DNA of 64,000 nucleotides, from positions 930,001 to 994,000 of the forward strand of contig NZ_FVZE01000001.1 in assembly GCF_900168325.1 (NCBI RefSeq), written 5' to 3'. Shown one piece after another: positions 52,762 to 63,663 of this stretch; position 1 is the first letter of the stretch, and each line of letters begins with the position of its first letter. Under the pieces are notes generated by a model, which was not told where the DNA came from, ran no database searches, and saw nothing but the letters and a program-made list of their open reading frames with translations. Made by a program: the position numbers and the translations under genes. Origin of the DNA: Novosphingobium mathurense. Lineage in GTDB: Bacteria > Pseudomonadota > Alphaproteobacteria > Sphingomonadales > Sphingomonadaceae.

Positions 52762-54789
52762 TTATCCCGCGATCACCCAGCTGATGGCGCCGACTAGGCC
52801 CAGCAGCATGACTAGTGCGTAACTGTAGAGATAGCCCGACTGGACTTTCTGTGCGTATGTCGAACCCTTGGCGACGACCCAGGCCGCGCCGTTGGGACCG
52901 AAGCGGTCGATCAGACCGACGTCGCCCTGCTTCCAGAACACGCGGCCGAGCCAGAACGCCGGAACCACGAACAGGTAGTGGTAGAGCTCGTCGAACATCC
53001 ACTTGCGGTACACGAAGGTGTAAACCGGGCCGAGCTGCTCGGCGACGGCGGCCGGGAACCGGGTGTTGCGGATGTAGCCGTACCAGGCGGTGACCAGACC
53101 GATGACCATTACGATGAACGGGCTCCATTTGATGAGCTCGGGGATCGAGTGCATCGCGTGGATCAGGTGCTCGTGGAACACCAGCGCGCCCTTCCAGAAT
53201 TCGCCGGTACCTTCGCTGACGAACTCGTGCTGGAACACATAACCTGCCGCGACCGCACCGAATGCGAGAATCAGGAGCGGGATCAGCATGACCAGCGGGC
53301 TTTCATGCGGATGATAGCCGGCGGTGCCTTCGGGATTGTGGACATGGTTGTCATGGCCGGCTTCCTCGGAAGGATCCTCATGGTGATGGTGCACGGCGTG
53401 CTGGATGTGCTCCGAACCGGCCCAGCGAGGCTTGCCGAAGAAAGTCAGGAAAACCAGGCGCCAGGAATAGAAGCTCGTCATCAAGGCGGCGAAAATGCCC
53501 ATCCAGAAGGCGAAGCTGCCCGAGGCGCTGCCTGCGGCATAGGCGGCCTCGAGGATCGCGTCCTTCGAGTGGAAGCCCGCGAAGCCGACGCCGAACATGC
53601 CCACACCGGTGATGGCGAGCGTACCGGCCGTCATCGTCCAGAAGGTGATCGGGATGTGCTTACGCAGGTTACCATAGAAGCGCATGTCCTGCTCATGGTG
53701 CATCGCGTGGATGACCGAACCGGCACCGAGGAACAGCAGCGCCTTGAAGAAAGCGTGCGTGAACAGGTGGAACATGGCTGCGCCATAAGCGCCCACGCCG
53801 GCGGCAAAGAACATGTAGCCGAGCTGCGAACAGGTCGAATACGCGATAACGCGCTTGATGTCCCACTGGGTGCAGCCGATCGTCGCGGCGAAGAAGCAGG
53901 TCGCGCCGCCGATCACGGTGATGAAGGCCATCGCCGTCGGGCTCGTTTCGAACATCGGCGAGAGACGGCAGACCATGAAGACGCCGGCGGTGACCATGGT
54001 CGCCGCGTGGATCAGCGCCGAAACCGGGGTCGGGCCTTCCATCGCGTCCGGAAGCCAGGTGTGCAGGCCAAGCTGGGCCGACTTGCCCATCGCGCCGATG
54101 AACAGCAGCAGACACAGGACGGTCATGGTATCGAAACGATGGCCGAGGAAGCCGATCGTCGAACCGGCCATGCCCGGGGCTGCCTGAAGAATTTCGTGGA
54201 TCGAGACGGTGCCGAAGACCAGGAACGTGCCGAAGATGCCGAGCATGAAGCCAAGGTCGCCAACGCGGTTGACCACGAAGGCCTTGATCGCGGCAGCGCA
54301 GGCCGACGGCTTGCGGAACCAGAAGCCGATCAGCAGGTACGAAGCCAGACCGACGCCTTCCCACCCGAAGAACATCTGCACCAGATTGTCCGCCGTCACC
54401 AGCATGAGCATGGCAAAGGTGAACAGCGAGAGGTAGGCGAAGAAGCGCGGCTGATCCGGCTCCTCATCCATGTAACCCCACGAGTAGAGGTGCACGAGAG
54501 CCGAAACAGACGTGACCACGACGAGCATGACCGCGGTCAGCGTGTCGACGCGCAGGGCCCAGTCGAAGGCCATCGGGCCCGACTTTACCCAGGTCAGCAC
54601 CGGAACGACAGTCGCTTCGGCGCTGCCGGTCAGGAAGCTGATGAAGATCGGCCAGGACAGCGCACAGGCAATGAACAGCGCGCCGGTGGTGACCACCTTC
54701 GCCGGAACATTGCCGAGCTGCTTGTTGCCAAGCCCGGCGATGATCGCTGCCAGGAGCGGCAGGAAGACGATGAGCAGGATCGACTGCAA
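52762..54789 (-). CDS. nuoL: NADH-quinone oxidoreductase subunit L
   Basis: A 675-residue distal proton-pumping subunit of complex I. Signature segments: [61 protein letters not shown], and the long C-terminal amphipathic (lateral) helix region ending in the last membrane helix. A histidine-rich loop ([19 protein letters not shown]) around residues 460-490 is an unusual acidic/His insert. It starts four bases before nuoK ends transcriptionally upstream and runs directly into nuoM. Confidence 0.98.
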   Translation of the reverse strand: MQSILLIVFLPLLAAIIAGLGNKQLGNVPAKVVTTGALFIACALSWPIFISFLTGSAEATVVPVLTWVKSGPMAFDWALRVDTLTAVMLVVVTSVSALVHLYSWGYMDEEPDQPRFFAYLSLFTFAMLMLVTADNLVQMFFGWEGVGLASYLLIGFWFRKPSACAAAIKAFVVNRVGDLGFMLGIFGTFLVFGTVSIHEILQAAPGMAGSTIGFLGHRFDTMTVLCLLLFIGAMGKSAQLGLHTWLPDAMEGPTPVSALIHAATMVTAGVFMVCRLSPMFETSPTAMAFITVIGGATCFFAATIGCTQWDIKRVIAYSTCSQLGYMFFAAGVGAYGAAMFHLFTHAFFKALLFLGAGSVIHAMHHEQDMRFYGNLRKHIPITFWTMTAGTLAITGVGMFGVGFAGFHSKDAILEAAYAAGSASGSFAFWMGIFAALMTSFYSWRLVFLTFFGKPRWAGSEHIQHAVHHHHEDPSEEAGHDNHVHNPEGTAGYHPHESPLVMLIPLLILAFGAVAAGYVFQHEFVSEGTGEFWKGALVFHEHLIHAMHSIPELIKWSPFIVMVIGLVTAWYGYIRNTRFPAAVAEQLGPVYTFVYRKWMFDELYHYLFVVPAFWLGRVFWKQGDVGLIDRFGPNGAAWVVAKGSTYAQKVQSGYLYSYALVMLLGLVGAISWVIAG

Positions 54790-54793
54790 GGCC

Positions 54794-55099
54794 TTATCCC
54801 TTCATCCGGTTGACGTCGTCGACGGCGATGCTGCCGCGGCCACGGAAATAGATCACGAGGATAGCAAGCCCCACTGCGGCCTCGCCCGCCGCCACGGTCA
54901 GAACGAACATGGCGAAGATCTGACCTGTCAGGTCTCCCAGGAAGGAGCTGAAGGCGACGAGGTTGATGTTCACCGCAAGCAGGATCAGTTCGATCGCCAT
55001 CAGGATGACAATGATGTTCTTGCGGTTCAGGAAGATGCCGAGAACGCCGAGCACGAAGAGGATCGAGCTCACCACGACATAGTGTTCGATACCGATCAC
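54794..55099 (-). CDS. nuoK: NADH-quinone oxidoreductase subunit K
   Basis: A 101-residue, three-helix membrane subunit of complex I. It has the conserved Glu residues in [20 protein letters not shown] and [19 protein letters not shown], both needed for proton translocation, and the VDDVNRMKG end typical of alphaproteobacteria. Its start overlaps the nuoJ stop by four bases and nuoL begins four bases after its stop. Confidence 0.98.
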   Translation of the reverse strand: MIGIEHYVVVSSILFVLGVLGIFLNRKNIIVILMAIELILLAVNINLVAFSSFLGDLTGQIFAMFVLTVAAGEAAVGLAILVIYFRGRGSIAVDDVNRMKG

Positions 55100-55713
55100 A
55101 GCTGGACCCCCTTGCCCACTTCGGGCTTGACGTTGACGGTCGCCTCATCGGGGCGGCGCATGATCTGCTTGGAGATCTTCTGGCCCCGGGTGTCCGAACG
55201 CTGGCGATGGGTCAGCACGATGGCGCCGATCATCGCGACAAGCAGGATGATGCCCGCAGCTTCGAACAGGAAGAGGTAGCGGCTGTAGAGGAGACCACCG
55301 ATGGCCTCGATGTTGCTGGCGCCGGCAGGAGTCGCCGCTGCGCCGTCGGGCGTACCCAGATCCATTGCCCCGGCGCGGTAGGCGCCGATGCCCAGGACCA
55401 TCTCGGCCAGCAGAACGATCGCGACAAGCAGGCCCAGCGGGAAGTTCTTGACGAACCCGGCACGCAGTTCGGCGAAGTCGATGTCGAGCATCATGACGAC
55501 GAACAGGAAGAGCACCGCGACCGCGCCGACATAGACGATGACGAGCAGCATGGCGATGAACTCGGCCCCGGTCAGCACCATCAGGCCGGCAGCGTTGAAG
55601 AACGCCAGGATCAGCCAGAGGACCGAGTGGACCGGGTTGCGGGCAGTGATCGTCGTCACCGCGGACGCGATGGTGATCACGGCGAAGAGGTAGAAGGCAA
55701 ATACGTGAATCAT
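55096..55713 (-). CDS. nuoJ: NADH-quinone oxidoreductase subunit J
   Basis: A 205-residue membrane subunit of complex I with five helices, including the pi-bulge helix region [23 protein letters not shown], which takes part in coupling quinone reduction to proton pumping. The N-terminal [30 protein letters not shown] segment is also characteristic. It starts 15 bp after nuoI and overlaps nuoK by four bases. Confidence 0.97.
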   Translation of the reverse strand: MIHVFAFYLFAVITIASAVTTITARNPVHSVLWLILAFFNAAGLMVLTGAEFIAMLLVIVYVGAVAVLFLFVVMMLDIDFAELRAGFVKNFPLGLLVAIVLLAEMVLGIGAYRAGAMDLGTPDGAAATPAGASNIEAIGGLLYSRYLFLFEAAGIILLVAMIGAIVLTHRQRSDTRGQKISKQIMRRPDEATVNVKPEVGKGVQL

Positions 55714-55728
55714 GACCTCGGCGCGCCC

Positions 55729-56214
55729 CTAGCGATACGGCGCATCGGCTTCAAGGTTCGCGGCAATAGCCCGCTCCCACTTGTCCCCGTTCGCCAACAG
55801 CTTAGCCTTGTCGTAGAGCAGTTCTTCGCGCGTTTCGGTCGCGTATTCGAAGTTCGGCCCCTCGACGATTGCATCGACCGGGCAGGCTTCCTGGCAGAAG
55901 CCGCAGTAGATGCACTTCGTCATGTCGATGTCGTAGCGCGTGGTACGGCGCGAACCGTCGGCACGCGGAGCGGCCTCGATCGTGATCGCTTGCGCCGGGC
56001 AGATCGCCTCGCACAGCTTGCACGCGATGCAGCGTTCCTCGCCGTTGGGATAACGGCGCAGGGCGTGCTCACCACGAAAGCGGGGCGAAAGCGGGTTCTT
56101 CTCGAAGGGGTAGTTGATCGTCGCCTTGGGCTTGAAGAAGTACTTCAAAGTGAGCCAGTGCGCCTTCACGAACTCCCAGAGCGTGAAGCTCTTGATGAGG
56201 TGTCCGACGGTCAT
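55729..56214 (-). CDS. nuoI: NADH-quinone oxidoreductase subunit I
   Basis: A 161-residue peripheral-arm subunit of complex I binding two [4Fe-4S] clusters (N6a, N6b) through [12 protein letters not shown] and [12 protein letters not shown]. The N-terminal [34 protein letters not shown] precedes the clusters as usual. The ATG at 56214 overlaps the nuoH stop by four bases; the frame is open far upstream in an unrelated reading frame of nuoH, which is not coding. Confidence 0.98.
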   Translation of the reverse strand: MTVGHLIKSFTLWEFVKAHWLTLKYFFKPKATINYPFEKNPLSPRFRGEHALRRYPNGEERCIACKLCEAICPAQAITIEAAPRADGSRRTTRYDIDMTKCIYCGFCQEACPVDAIVEGPNFEYATETREELLYDKAKLLANGDKWERAIAANLEADAPYR

Positions 56215-57257
56215 GCGAAGTGTCCGGTAGCCATGAGGTAGCCGCTGACGATTACGACGAACAGCAGCGATACGGGCAGGAAGACCTTCCAGCCCAGACG
56301 CATCAGCTGGTCGTAGCGGTACCGCGGGACGGTCGCCTTCACCCAGCTGAACACGAAGAAGAAGAACAGTACCTTGAGCAGGAACCAGATGAAGCCCGGA
56401 ACGAGGTACAGGATCGGAATGTCGAGCGGCGGGAGCCAGCCCCCGAAGAACAGCGTCGCGTTGAGCGCGCACATCAGCAGCACATTGGCGTATTCGCCCA
56501 GCCAGTAGGCCGCGAAAGCCATCGACGAGTATTCGGTCTGGTAACCGGCGACGAGCTCGGATTCCGCTTCGGTAAGGTCGAAGGGCGCGCGCTGCGTCTC
56601 GGCCATGCCCGAAATGAGGAACATCACCCACATCGGGAACAGCAACGGGTTGAACGCGAAGCCGTTGAAGATGCCGAGTACGTGGCCTTCCTGCGCCTTG
56701 ACGATGTCGTTGAGGTTGAACGTGCCGGCCCAAAGGACAACGCAGATCAGGATGAAGCCGATCGACACTTCATAGGAGATCATCTGTGCCGAGGCGCGCA
56801 TCGCCGAGAAGAACGGGTACTTCGAGTTCGAGGCCCAGCCCGCCATGATCGTGCCGTATACGCCCAGCGAACTGATCGCGAGAACATAGAGCAGGCCGAC
56901 GTTGATATCCGAGAGGATCGCGCCCGAATTGAACGGGATCACCGCCCAGGCCATCAGCGCCACCGTGAAGGTCACCACCGGCGCGATGAGGAAGATGCCC
57001 TTGTTCGCAGCCGAGGGAATGATGGTTTCCTGCAGGAAGACCTTGAGGCCGTCCGCGAAGGACTGAAGCAGGCCGAACGGGCCGACCACGTTGGGGCCGC
57101 GGCGCAGTGCCATGGCCGCCCAGATTTTGCGGTCGGCGTAGATGATCATGGCCACGCCGAGCAGCAGCGGCAACGCGATCAGCAGGATGCCGCAGATCGT
57201 CGAGACGAACCAGGCCCAGTCGTGGGACATGCCAAGGGATTGAAAGAAAGCGGTCAT
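56211..57257 (-). CDS. nuoH: NADH-quinone oxidoreductase subunit H
   Basis: A 348-residue membrane subunit forming the quinone cavity at the arm junction of complex I. Motifs: [76 protein letters not shown] and the [18 protein letters not shown]-terminal block. About eight membrane helices. It overlaps nuoG by four bases and nuoI by four bases. Confidence 0.98.
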   Translation of the reverse strand: MTAFFQSLGMSHDWAWFVSTICGILLIALPLLLGVAMIIYADRKIWAAMALRRGPNVVGPFGLLQSFADGLKVFLQETIIPSAANKGIFLIAPVVTFTVALMAWAVIPFNSGAILSDINVGLLYVLAISSLGVYGTIMAGWASNSKYPFFSAMRASAQMISYEVSIGFILICVVLWAGTFNLNDIVKAQEGHVLGIFNGFAFNPLLFPMWVMFLISGMAETQRAPFDLTEAESELVAGYQTEYSSMAFAAYWLGEYANVLLMCALNATLFFGGWLPPLDIPILYLVPGFIWFLLKVLFFFFVFSWVKATVPRYRYDQLMRLGWKVFLPVSLLFVVIVSGYLMATGHFA

Positions 57258-59272
57258 TCCGCAGCCTCCGCAATCTCCTCGCCGTGCAGCAGTTCAGCCG
57301 AACAGCGCTGCATCGTCGCACTGGCGCGGGCGATGGGGTTGGTCATGTAGAAGTCCTTGACCGGATAGGCGATCACGCCGGTGGCAGAACCGCCACCAGC
57401 AGGCAGGTCGCTCCCGTAGTCGGCCAGACCTTCGATGCCAAGGGCCGGAACCTCGGAAATCATCGCTGCGCGCAATTCCTCGAAGCTGTCGAAGCCGACC
57501 GACACGTTGAAAGCGTCGGCCAGGGCCCGCAAGATCGACCAGTCCTCGCGCGCATCGCCAGGCGCGAAGACGGCCTTGTCGGCCATCTGCACGCGCCCTT
57601 CGGTGTTCACGTAGGTACCGGCCTTTTCGGTGTAGGCCGCTGCCGGCAGGATGACATCGGCCGCATGCGCGCCCTTGTCACCGTGATGGCCGATGTAGAC
57701 GATCATCGAATCGGCGAACCTGGTGTAGTCCACTTCGTCCGCGCCGAGCGAGATAAGCACCTTCGGCTTGGCTGCCACGATATCGGCGATGCCGCCCTTC
57801 TGGGCGTAGCCGAGCATCAGGCCGCCCATGCGGGCTGCCGCCATGTGCAGGACGTTGAAGCCGTTCCACCTGGTGCCGTCTTCGAGATCGCGAACGAGCC
57901 TGAACTCGCCGGCCAGCGCCAGGGCCGCTTCGAGGCCGCCGCGGCCCAACCCTGCCCCGCCGACGACGATCGCCGGACGCGCCGCGCCCTTGAGCGCTTC
58001 ACCGACATGCGCCGGAAGCTTGCCGAGAACCGAAAGGTCGTCGCCGAGGAACTCGCCGCCGAACGTGGTTTCCCACTCCGGTCCGACCAGGAACACCTTG
58101 GCGCCGGCCTTCACGGCCTTGCGCAGACGGACGTTAACCAGCGGCGCTTCAGAGCGCACGTTGCTACCGACGATCAGGATCGCGTCGGCAGTCTCGATGC
58201 CGCCCAGCGTGGAGTTGAAGTTCACCGCAGCAAGGCTCGAGGTGTCGTAGTCCATCCCGGTCTGGCGACCTTCGAGCAGGTTCGAGCCAAGGGCACCGAC
58301 CAGCTTCCTGGCCGCGAACATCGTCTCGCAGTCGAGCATGTCGCCGGCAACCGCCGCGATCGAATTGCCCGGGTTGAGCGAAGCGATGGCAGCGAAGGCT
58401 TCACCCCAGCTGGCGGGAACCAGCTTGCCGTCGCGACGCAGGAACGGCTTGTCGAGGCGGCGCTTGATCAGGCCATCGACCTGGTAGCGCGCCTTGTCCG
58501 AGATCCATTCCTCGTTGACGTCGTCGTTGATGCGCGGGAGCACGCGAAGCACTTCGCGTCCGCGGCTGTCGATGCGGATGTTCGCGCCGATAGCGTCGGA
58601 AACGTCGATGCCCAGGGTTTTCTTGAGCTCCCAGGGACGCGCTTCGTAGGCATAGGGGCGCGAGGTCAGCGCGCCGACCGGGCACAGGTCGATCACGTTG
58701 GCCGACATCTCGTGCTTGGCAGCATGTTCGAGATAGGTCGTGATCTGCATGTTCTCGCCGCGATAGAGCGCGCCGATCTCGTCCACGCCGGCGATCTCTT
58801 CCGAGAAACGCACGCAGCGGGTGCAGTGAATGCAACGCGTCATCGTCGTCTTGATGAGCGGGCCCATGTACTTTTCGGTGACCGCGCGCTTGTTCTCGTC
58901 ATAGCGCGAGGCGCCGCGGCCATAGGCCACCGACTGGTCCTGCAGATCGCATTCGCCGCCCTGATCGCAGATCGGGCAATCGAGCGGGTGGTTGATGAGG
59001 AGGAACTCCATCACCCCTTCCCGCGCCTTCTTGACCATCTCGGAGTCGGTGCGGATTTCCTGGCCTTCAGTGGCCGGAAGCGCGCACGAAGCCTGGGGCT
59101 TGGGCGGTCCGGGCTTCACCTCGACGAGGCACATGCGGCAGTTGCCCGCAATCGACAGGCGCTCATGATAGCAGAAGCGCGGGATTTCCTTGCCGGCGAG
59201 TTCGCAGGCCTGCAGGACGGTGGCGCCTGCGGGGACCTCGAGTTCTACGCCGTCTACGGTTACCTTGGGCAT
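57254..59272 (-). CDS. nuoG: NADH-quinone oxidoreductase subunit G
   Basis: A 672-residue iron-sulfur subunit of the complex I peripheral arm. The N-terminal [2Fe-2S] domain has [19 protein letters not shown], then [18 protein letters not shown] and [10 protein letters not shown] for the [4Fe-4S] clusters; the remainder is a molybdopterin-oxidoreductase-like domain without cofactor. Length is typical for alphaproteobacteria. Its start overlaps the nuoF stop by one base. Confidence 0.98.
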   Translation of the reverse strand: MPKVTVDGVELEVPAGATVLQACELAGKEIPRFCYHERLSIAGNCRMCLVEVKPGPPKPQASCALPATEGQEIRTDSEMVKKAREGVMEFLLINHPLDCPICDQGGECDLQDQSVAYGRGASRYDENKRAVTEKYMGPLIKTTMTRCIHCTRCVRFSEEIAGVDEIGALYRGENMQITTYLEHAAKHEMSANVIDLCPVGALTSRPYAYEARPWELKKTLGIDVSDAIGANIRIDSRGREVLRVLPRINDDVNEEWISDKARYQVDGLIKRRLDKPFLRRDGKLVPASWGEAFAAIASLNPGNSIAAVAGDMLDCETMFAARKLVGALGSNLLEGRQTGMDYDTSSLAAVNFNSTLGGIETADAILIVGSNVRSEAPLVNVRLRKAVKAGAKVFLVGPEWETTFGGEFLGDDLSVLGKLPAHVGEALKGAARPAIVVGGAGLGRGGLEAALALAGEFRLVRDLEDGTRWNGFNVLHMAAARMGGLMLGYAQKGGIADIVAAKPKVLISLGADEVDYTRFADSMIVYIGHHGDKGAHAADVILPAAAYTEKAGTYVNTEGRVQMADKAVFAPGDAREDWSILRALADAFNVSVGFDSFEELRAAMISEVPALGIEGLADYGSDLPAGGGSATGVIAYPVKDFYMTNPIARASATMQRCSAELLHGEEIAEAAE

Positions 59273-60570
59273 TACTCAGCAGCCTCCGGCATGTTTTCAG
59301 CGATCCGGCGTTCCAGCTCGGGGCGGAAGTGGCGGATCAGGCCCTGGATCGGCCACGCCGCAGCGTCGCCAAGGGCGCAGATGGTGTGACCTTCGACCTG
59401 CTTGGTGACCTGCTGCAGCATGTCGATTTCCTCGACGGCAGCGTCACCGGTGCGCAGGCGTTCCATGACACGCCACATCCAGCCCGTACCTTCGCGGCAT
59501 GGCGTGCACTGGCCGCAGGACTCGTGCTTGTAGAAGTACGAGAGACGCGAAATGGCGCGGACGATGTCGGTGGACTTGTCCATCACGATCACGGCGGCGG
59601 TGCCGAGACCCGAACCGACGGCCTTGAGGCCATCGAAGTCCATCGGCGCGTCCCAGATCTGGTCGGCCGGAACCAGCGGAACCGAGGATCCGCCGGGGAT
59701 CACCGCCAGCAGGTTATCCCTGCCGCCGCGGATCCCGCCGCAGTGCTTCTCGATCAGTTCGCTGAAGGGGATGCTCATTTCCTCTTCGACGACGCACGGC
59801 TTGTTCACGTGGCCCGAGATCTGGAAGAGCTTGGTGCCCTTGTTGTTCTCGCGGCCGAAGCTGGAGAACCACGAAGCGCCGCGACGCATGATGGTGGGCG
59901 CAACGGCGATGGACTCGACGTTGTTGACCGTGGTCGGGCAGCCGTAGAGGCCTGCTCCCGCCGGGAACGGCGGCTTCAGGCGGGGCTGCCCCTTCTTGCC
60001 TTCGAGGCTTTCGATCATCGCGGTTTCTTCGCCGCAGATGTAGGCGCCAGCGCCGCGGTGGACGAAGACGTCGAAGTCGTAGCCCGAACCGGCGGCGTTT
60101 TTGCCCAGCAGACCCGCCGCATAAGCTTCATCGCGCGCGGCGAAGAGCGTCTCTGCCTCACGGATGTATTCGCCGCGAATGTAGATGTAAGCGGCACGCG
60201 CACCCATCGCGAAACCGGCCACCAGCGCGCCTTCCAGCAGCAGGTGCGGATCGTGACGGATGATCTCGCGGTCCTTGCACGAACCCGGTTCGGATTCGTC
60301 CGCGTTGATGACCAGGAAGCTCGGCTTGGGATTGCCGTTGTGGTCGAGCGGCGGCTGCTTGGGCATGAAGGACCACTTCATGCCGGTCGGGAAGCCCGCG
60401 CCGCCACGGCCGCGCAGCCCCGAAGCCTTGATCTCCTCAATGATGAGATCTCGGCCCTTGGCGATGATGTCCTTGGTGTTGTCCCAGGCGCCGCGCGCCT
60501 GCGCTTCCTTCAGGTTCCACGGCTGATAGCCGTAGACGTTGGTGAAGATGCGATCCTTGTCAGCGAGCAT
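59272..60570 (-). CDS. nuoF: NADH-quinone oxidoreductase subunit F
   Basis: A 432-residue NADH-binding subunit of complex I. FMN/NADH motifs [16 protein letters not shown] and [32 protein letters not shown] are intact, and the [4Fe-4S] cluster N3 is bound by [13 protein letters not shown] plus a later Cys. Its ATG shares a base with the stop of a 12-codon open frame (60570-60608) in the short nuoE-nuoF gap. Otherwise continuous with nuoG. Confidence 0.98.
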   Translation of the reverse strand: MLADKDRIFTNVYGYQPWNLKEAQARGAWDNTKDIIAKGRDLIIEEIKASGLRGRGGAGFPTGMKWSFMPKQPPLDHNGNPKPSFLVINADESEPGSCKDREIIRHDPHLLLEGALVAGFAMGARAAYIYIRGEYIREAETLFAARDEAYAAGLLGKNAAGSGYDFDVFVHRGAGAYICGEETAMIESLEGKKGQPRLKPPFPAGAGLYGCPTTVNNVESIAVAPTIMRRGASWFSSFGRENNKGTKLFQISGHVNKPCVVEEEMSIPFSELIEKHCGGIRGGRDNLLAVIPGGSSVPLVPADQIWDAPMDFDGLKAVGSGLGTAAVIVMDKSTDIVRAISRLSYFYKHESCGQCTPCREGTGWMWRVMERLRTGDAAVEEIDMLQQVTKQVEGHTICALGDAAAWPIQGLIRHFRPELERRIAENMPEAAE

Positions 60571-60611
60571 CAGCGAGCGTCCAAGCTAAAGGTTTCGGCG
60601 AGAGCCATGAC

Positions 60612-61280
60612 TTACCACTCCCCCCGGTAATCGTGATTTTCGGTGACCATCTGCTTGAGGGTAGTCGGACCACCCGAAGGCTCGACGGTGTGACGGCCCG
60701 GCTCCTGCGTACCGGCCTTGGGCGTCTCACCCTTGGCCAGCGCATCAAGCACGGCATCGAGGCGCTCGGGAGTGAGATCCTCGTAGTTGTCGTCGTTGAT
60801 CTGGACCATCGGCGCGGAGGCGCAGTTGCCCATGCACTCGACCTCGGTGAACGACCACATGCCGTCGGGCGTGGTGTGGCCCTTCTTCATGCCGCGCTTC
60901 TTGCAGGCCGCGATGATGTCGTCCGAACCGCGCAGCATGCACGGCGTGGTGCCGCAGACCTGCACGTGGAACCGACCGATCGGTGCGATGTTGTACATCG
61001 TGTAGAAAGTAGCGACTTCGACCACGCGGATGATCGGCATGTCGAGCTGGGCCGCGACATATTCCATCACCGGAATCGGCAACCACCCCTGCGTGTTCTC
61101 TTCGGCACCGACCTGGCGCTGGGCGAGGTCGAGCAGCGGCATCACGGCCGAACGCTGACGGCCCGCCGGATAGCGCGCGATGATGTCCTTAGCCTTCTCG
61201 GCATTCTCCGCGGTCCACGCGAAGTTGCCCCAACGGGCCCGCAGTTCGGGCGTATCGGGTTCGATGTAGCGGTCAGCCAT
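60612..61280 (-). CDS. nuoE: NADH-quinone oxidoreductase subunit E
   Basis: A 222-residue thioredoxin-like subunit of complex I with the [2Fe-2S] cluster N1a ligands in VCGTTPCMLRG and CMGNCASAP. It is about 50 residues longer than E. coli NuoE because of a C-terminal extension that ends with TLKQMVTENHDYRGEW, as in other alphaproteobacteria. The start overlaps the small membrane protein gene upstream by eight bases. Separated from nuoD by two non-nuo genes. Confidence 0.97.
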   Translation of the reverse strand: MADRYIEPDTPELRARWGNFAWTAENAEKAKDIIARYPAGRQRSAVMPLLDLAQRQVGAEENTQGWLPIPVMEYVAAQLDMPIIRVVEVATFYTMYNIAPIGRFHVQVCGTTPCMLRGSDDIIAACKKRGMKKGHTTPDGMWSFTEVECMGNCASAPMVQINDDNYEDLTPERLDAVLDALAKGETPKAGTQEPGRHTVEPSGGPTTLKQMVTENHDYRGEW

Positions 61281-61473
61281 GCTTACCCCTGCGCTTCAGC
61301 CACTGGTCCTGGCCGAAAAGAAACATTTCAAATCCGCCGATGGCGGTTACCAGCATCGCCAGCAAAGGCGACGGGGCGGTACCGAGATAGAGCGCGCCGA
61401 AGTAGCAGACGGCGAGCACGAGGCCCGTCACTGCCGCCCAGACGCGGGTCAGTTCAAGCGTGTTGAATTTCAC
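61273..61473 (-). CDS. Small membrane protein inside the nuo operon
   Basis: A 66-residue protein with two membrane helices (VWAAVTGLVLAVCYFGALYLG and PSPLLAMLVTAIGGFEMFLFG) and a basic C-terminus LKRRGKHG. I set the start at the GTG at 61473, which overlaps the stop of the NTF2-like gene by four bases; a longer frame would overlap it by 28. Its stop overlaps nuoE by eight bases. It is not a known complex I subunit that I recognise. Location suggests an accessory or assembly role. Confidence 0.7.
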   Translation of the reverse strand: MKFNTLELTRVWAAVTGLVLAVCYFGALYLGTAPSPLLAMLVTAIGGFEMFLFGQDQWLKRRGKHG

Positions 61474-61820
61474 CGGATAAACTCCACCCGCGAGCACTTG
61501 TCGCCTTCGAAGCTGTAGACGGCCAGCACGTCGAACGGCTCGACCAGTTCCGAACCGTCGGTTGCCGGGCCGCGGGTGACATGCTCGCGAAGGACGACGT
61601 AATTGTCTGTCTCTTCACGCGAGACGATCTCGGCCTTGTTCTGGGGCCACTTGGCGAAAGCCGCCTTGAGGCCCGAACGCGTACCTTCCTTGCCCTCACG
61701 AACCACGGCACCGCGATAGTTCGCTTCGCTGGCTTCGTCGGTCATGTAGGTCACATAGAGATCGGCGTCCTGCGCGTTGTAGGCGGCGATCATGGCCTCG
61801 GCGATTGCGAGCTTGCTCAA
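61470..61820 (-). CDS. NTF2/SnoaL-like domain protein inside the nuo operon
   Basis: A 116-residue protein with the cone-shaped NTF2-like pattern: N-terminal helices ([20 protein letters not shown]), the [28 protein letters not shown] sheet and a final strand [20 protein letters not shown] at 61820 overlapping the nuoD stop by four bases, with GGGGAG eight bases upstream, is the preferred start; a GTG at 61829 is the alternative. Proteins of this fold bind small molecules or act as isomerases. Between nuoD and nuoE it may be an accessory factor of complex I, but the function is unknown. Confidence 0.75.
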   Translation of the reverse strand: MSKLAIAEAMIAAYNAQDADLYVTYMTDEASEANYRGAVVREGKEGTRSGLKAAFAKWPQNKAEIVSREETDNYVVLREHVTRGPATDGSELVEPFDVLAVYSFEGDKCSRVEFIR

Positions 61821-63028
61821 CGGTCGCACTCCCCGAACACGACGTCGATGGCGCCAAGGATGGCGGTCGCGTCAGGCAGCATGTGGCCCTTGGACATGAA
61901 GTCCATCGCCTGCAGGTGCGAAAAGGCAGTCGGGCGGATCTTGCACCGGTACGGCTTGTTGGAGCCGTCCGAGACGAGATAGACGCCGAATTCGCCCTTC
62001 GGGCTCTCGGTGGCGACGTAGACTTCGCCGGCCGGAACGTGGAAGCCCTCGGTGTAGAGCTTGAAGTGATGGATCAGCGATTCCATCGAGCTCTTCATCT
62101 CGCCGCGCTTGGGCGGACCGACCTTGCGGTCGGCGGTCATGATCGGGCCTTCGGGCATTTCGGCTAGGCACTGCTTCATGATGCGCGCGGACTGGCGCAC
62201 TTCCTCGACGCGAACCATGAAACGGTCATAGCAGTCCGAGTTGGTGCCGACCGGGATCTCGAAGTCCATGCGGTCGTAAACGTCGTAGGGCTGGCTCTTG
62301 CGGATATCCCAGGGGATGCCCGCCGCGCGGATCATCGGCCCCGAGAAGCCCCAGGCCAGCGCGTCCTCACGGCTCACCAGCGCGATGTCGACATTGCGCT
62401 GCTTGAAGATGCGGTTGTCGACGACGAGGCTCATCGCGTCCTCGAACAGCGTCGGCAGACGCGTGTCGAGCCAGTCGGCGATGTCGGTCAGCAGCTTGAG
62501 CGGCACGTCCTGGTGGACGCCGCCGGGGCGGAACCAGGCCGAGTGCATGCGCGCGCCCGATGCGCGTTCGAAGAAGTTGAGGCAGTCCTCGCGGATTTCG
62601 AACAGCCACAGGTTCGGGGTCATGGCGCCGACGTCCATGACGTGGCTGCCCATGTTGAGCATGTGGTTACAGATGCGGGTCAGCTCGGCGAACAGAACGC
62701 GAAGGTACTGGGCGCGCAGCGGAACCTCGAGGTTCAGCAGCTTCTCGATCGCCAGGACGTAGCTGTGCTCCATGCCGAGCGGCGAGCAGTAGTCGAGCCG
62801 GTCGAAGTAAGGCAGCGCCTGAAGGTAGGTCTTGTTCTCGATCAGCTTCTCGGTGCCGCGGTGCAGCAGGCCGACGTGCGGGTCAATGCGCTCGATGACT
62901 TCGCCGTCGAGCTCCATGACCATGCGCAGAACGCCGTGGGCCGCCGGGTGCTGCGGACCGAAGTTGATCGTGTAGTTGGTGATGATCTCGTCGCCGGTCG
63001 TCGGCGACTGCTCGAGCTGCATGCTCAT
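61817..63028 (-). CDS. nuoD: NADH-quinone oxidoreductase subunit D
   Basis: A 403-residue subunit of complex I at the quinone site, related to [NiFe]-hydrogenase large subunits. Motifs [23 protein letters not shown] and [14 protein letters not shown] with the quinone-contacting His, [14 protein letters not shown] and the C-terminal [19 protein letters not shown] are conserved. Stand-alone, not fused to NuoC. Overlaps nuoC by four bases. Confidence 0.98.
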   Translation of the reverse strand: MSMQLEQSPTTGDEIITNYTINFGPQHPAAHGVLRMVMELDGEVIERIDPHVGLLHRGTEKLIENKTYLQALPYFDRLDYCSPLGMEHSYVLAIEKLLNLEVPLRAQYLRVLFAELTRICNHMLNMGSHVMDVGAMTPNLWLFEIREDCLNFFERASGARMHSAWFRPGGVHQDVPLKLLTDIADWLDTRLPTLFEDAMSLVVDNRIFKQRNVDIALVSREDALAWGFSGPMIRAAGIPWDIRKSQPYDVYDRMDFEIPVGTNSDCYDRFMVRVEEVRQSARIMKQCLAEMPEGPIMTADRKVGPPKRGEMKSSMESLIHHFKLYTEGFHVPAGEVYVATESPKGEFGVYLVSDGSNKPYRCKIRPTAFSHLQAMDFMSKGHMLPDATAILGAIDVVFGECDR

Positions 63029-63663
63029 GCCTTGTCCCCTTCCGCCTTTTCATCGCCAGGCAGCACGTATTCCGCGCCTTCCCAGGGGCTCATGAAGTCG
63101 AACGAGCGGAAATCCTGGGCCAGCTTGACAGGTTCGTAGACAACGCGCTTGTCCTCTTCCGAGTAGCGCAGTTCCTGATAGCCGGTAAGCGGGAAGTCCT
63201 TGCGGAACGGATGCCCCTCGAAGCCGTAGTCGGTGAGGATGCGGCGCAGGTCCGGATTGCCGGCGAAGATCACGCCGTACATGTCGAACACCTCGCGCTC
63301 GAGCCAGCCCGCATTGGGCCAGATCGTCGTCACGGTCGGAACGGGCGTGTTCTCGGCGGCGTTGACCTTCACCATCAGGCGATGGTTCTTCGTTACCGAA
63401 AGCAGCATGTAGACGACTTCGAAACGCTCGGCGCGCGACGGGTAGTCGACGCCGGCCATTTCCATGAGCTGCTGATACTCATGATTGTCACGCAGCAGGC
63501 GCAGCGCGTTCTCGACCTGGTCGCGGGCCACGGTGAGGACGACTTCGCCGTGCTCTTCCCTGGCAGAGACCAACATCGATCCGAGCGCGGCCGAGAGCGC
63601 GTCGATGACGCCTTCGTTGGACGCAAACTTGGGGGCGGAATGCAGTACGGGCATGGTTGCCAT
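63025..63663 (-). CDS. nuoC: NADH-quinone oxidoreductase subunit C
   Basis: A 212-residue peripheral subunit of complex I. The conserved block [43 protein letters not shown] is present, preceded by [27 protein letters not shown]. Its start overlaps the nuoB stop by one base and its stop overlaps nuoD by four bases. Confidence 0.98.
   Translation of the reverse strand: MATMPVLHSAPKFASNEGVIDALSAALGSMLVSAREEHGEVVLTVARDQVENALRLLRDNHEYQQLMEMAGVDYPSRAERFEVVYMLLSVTKNHRLMVKVNAAENTPVPTVTTIWPNAGWLEREVFDMYGVIFAGNPDLRRILTDYGFEGHPFRKDFPLTGYQELRYSEEDKRVVYEPVKLAQDFRSFDFMSPWEGAEYVLPGDEKAEGDKA

Noticed and set aside
52978..54813. 611-codon open frame antisense to nuoL
   Set aside because: nuoL is unambiguous; the antisense product is low-complexity and highly charged.
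57284..59389. 701-codon open frame antisense to nuoG
   Set aside because: nuoG has all its iron-sulfur motifs; the antisense frame shows no domain.
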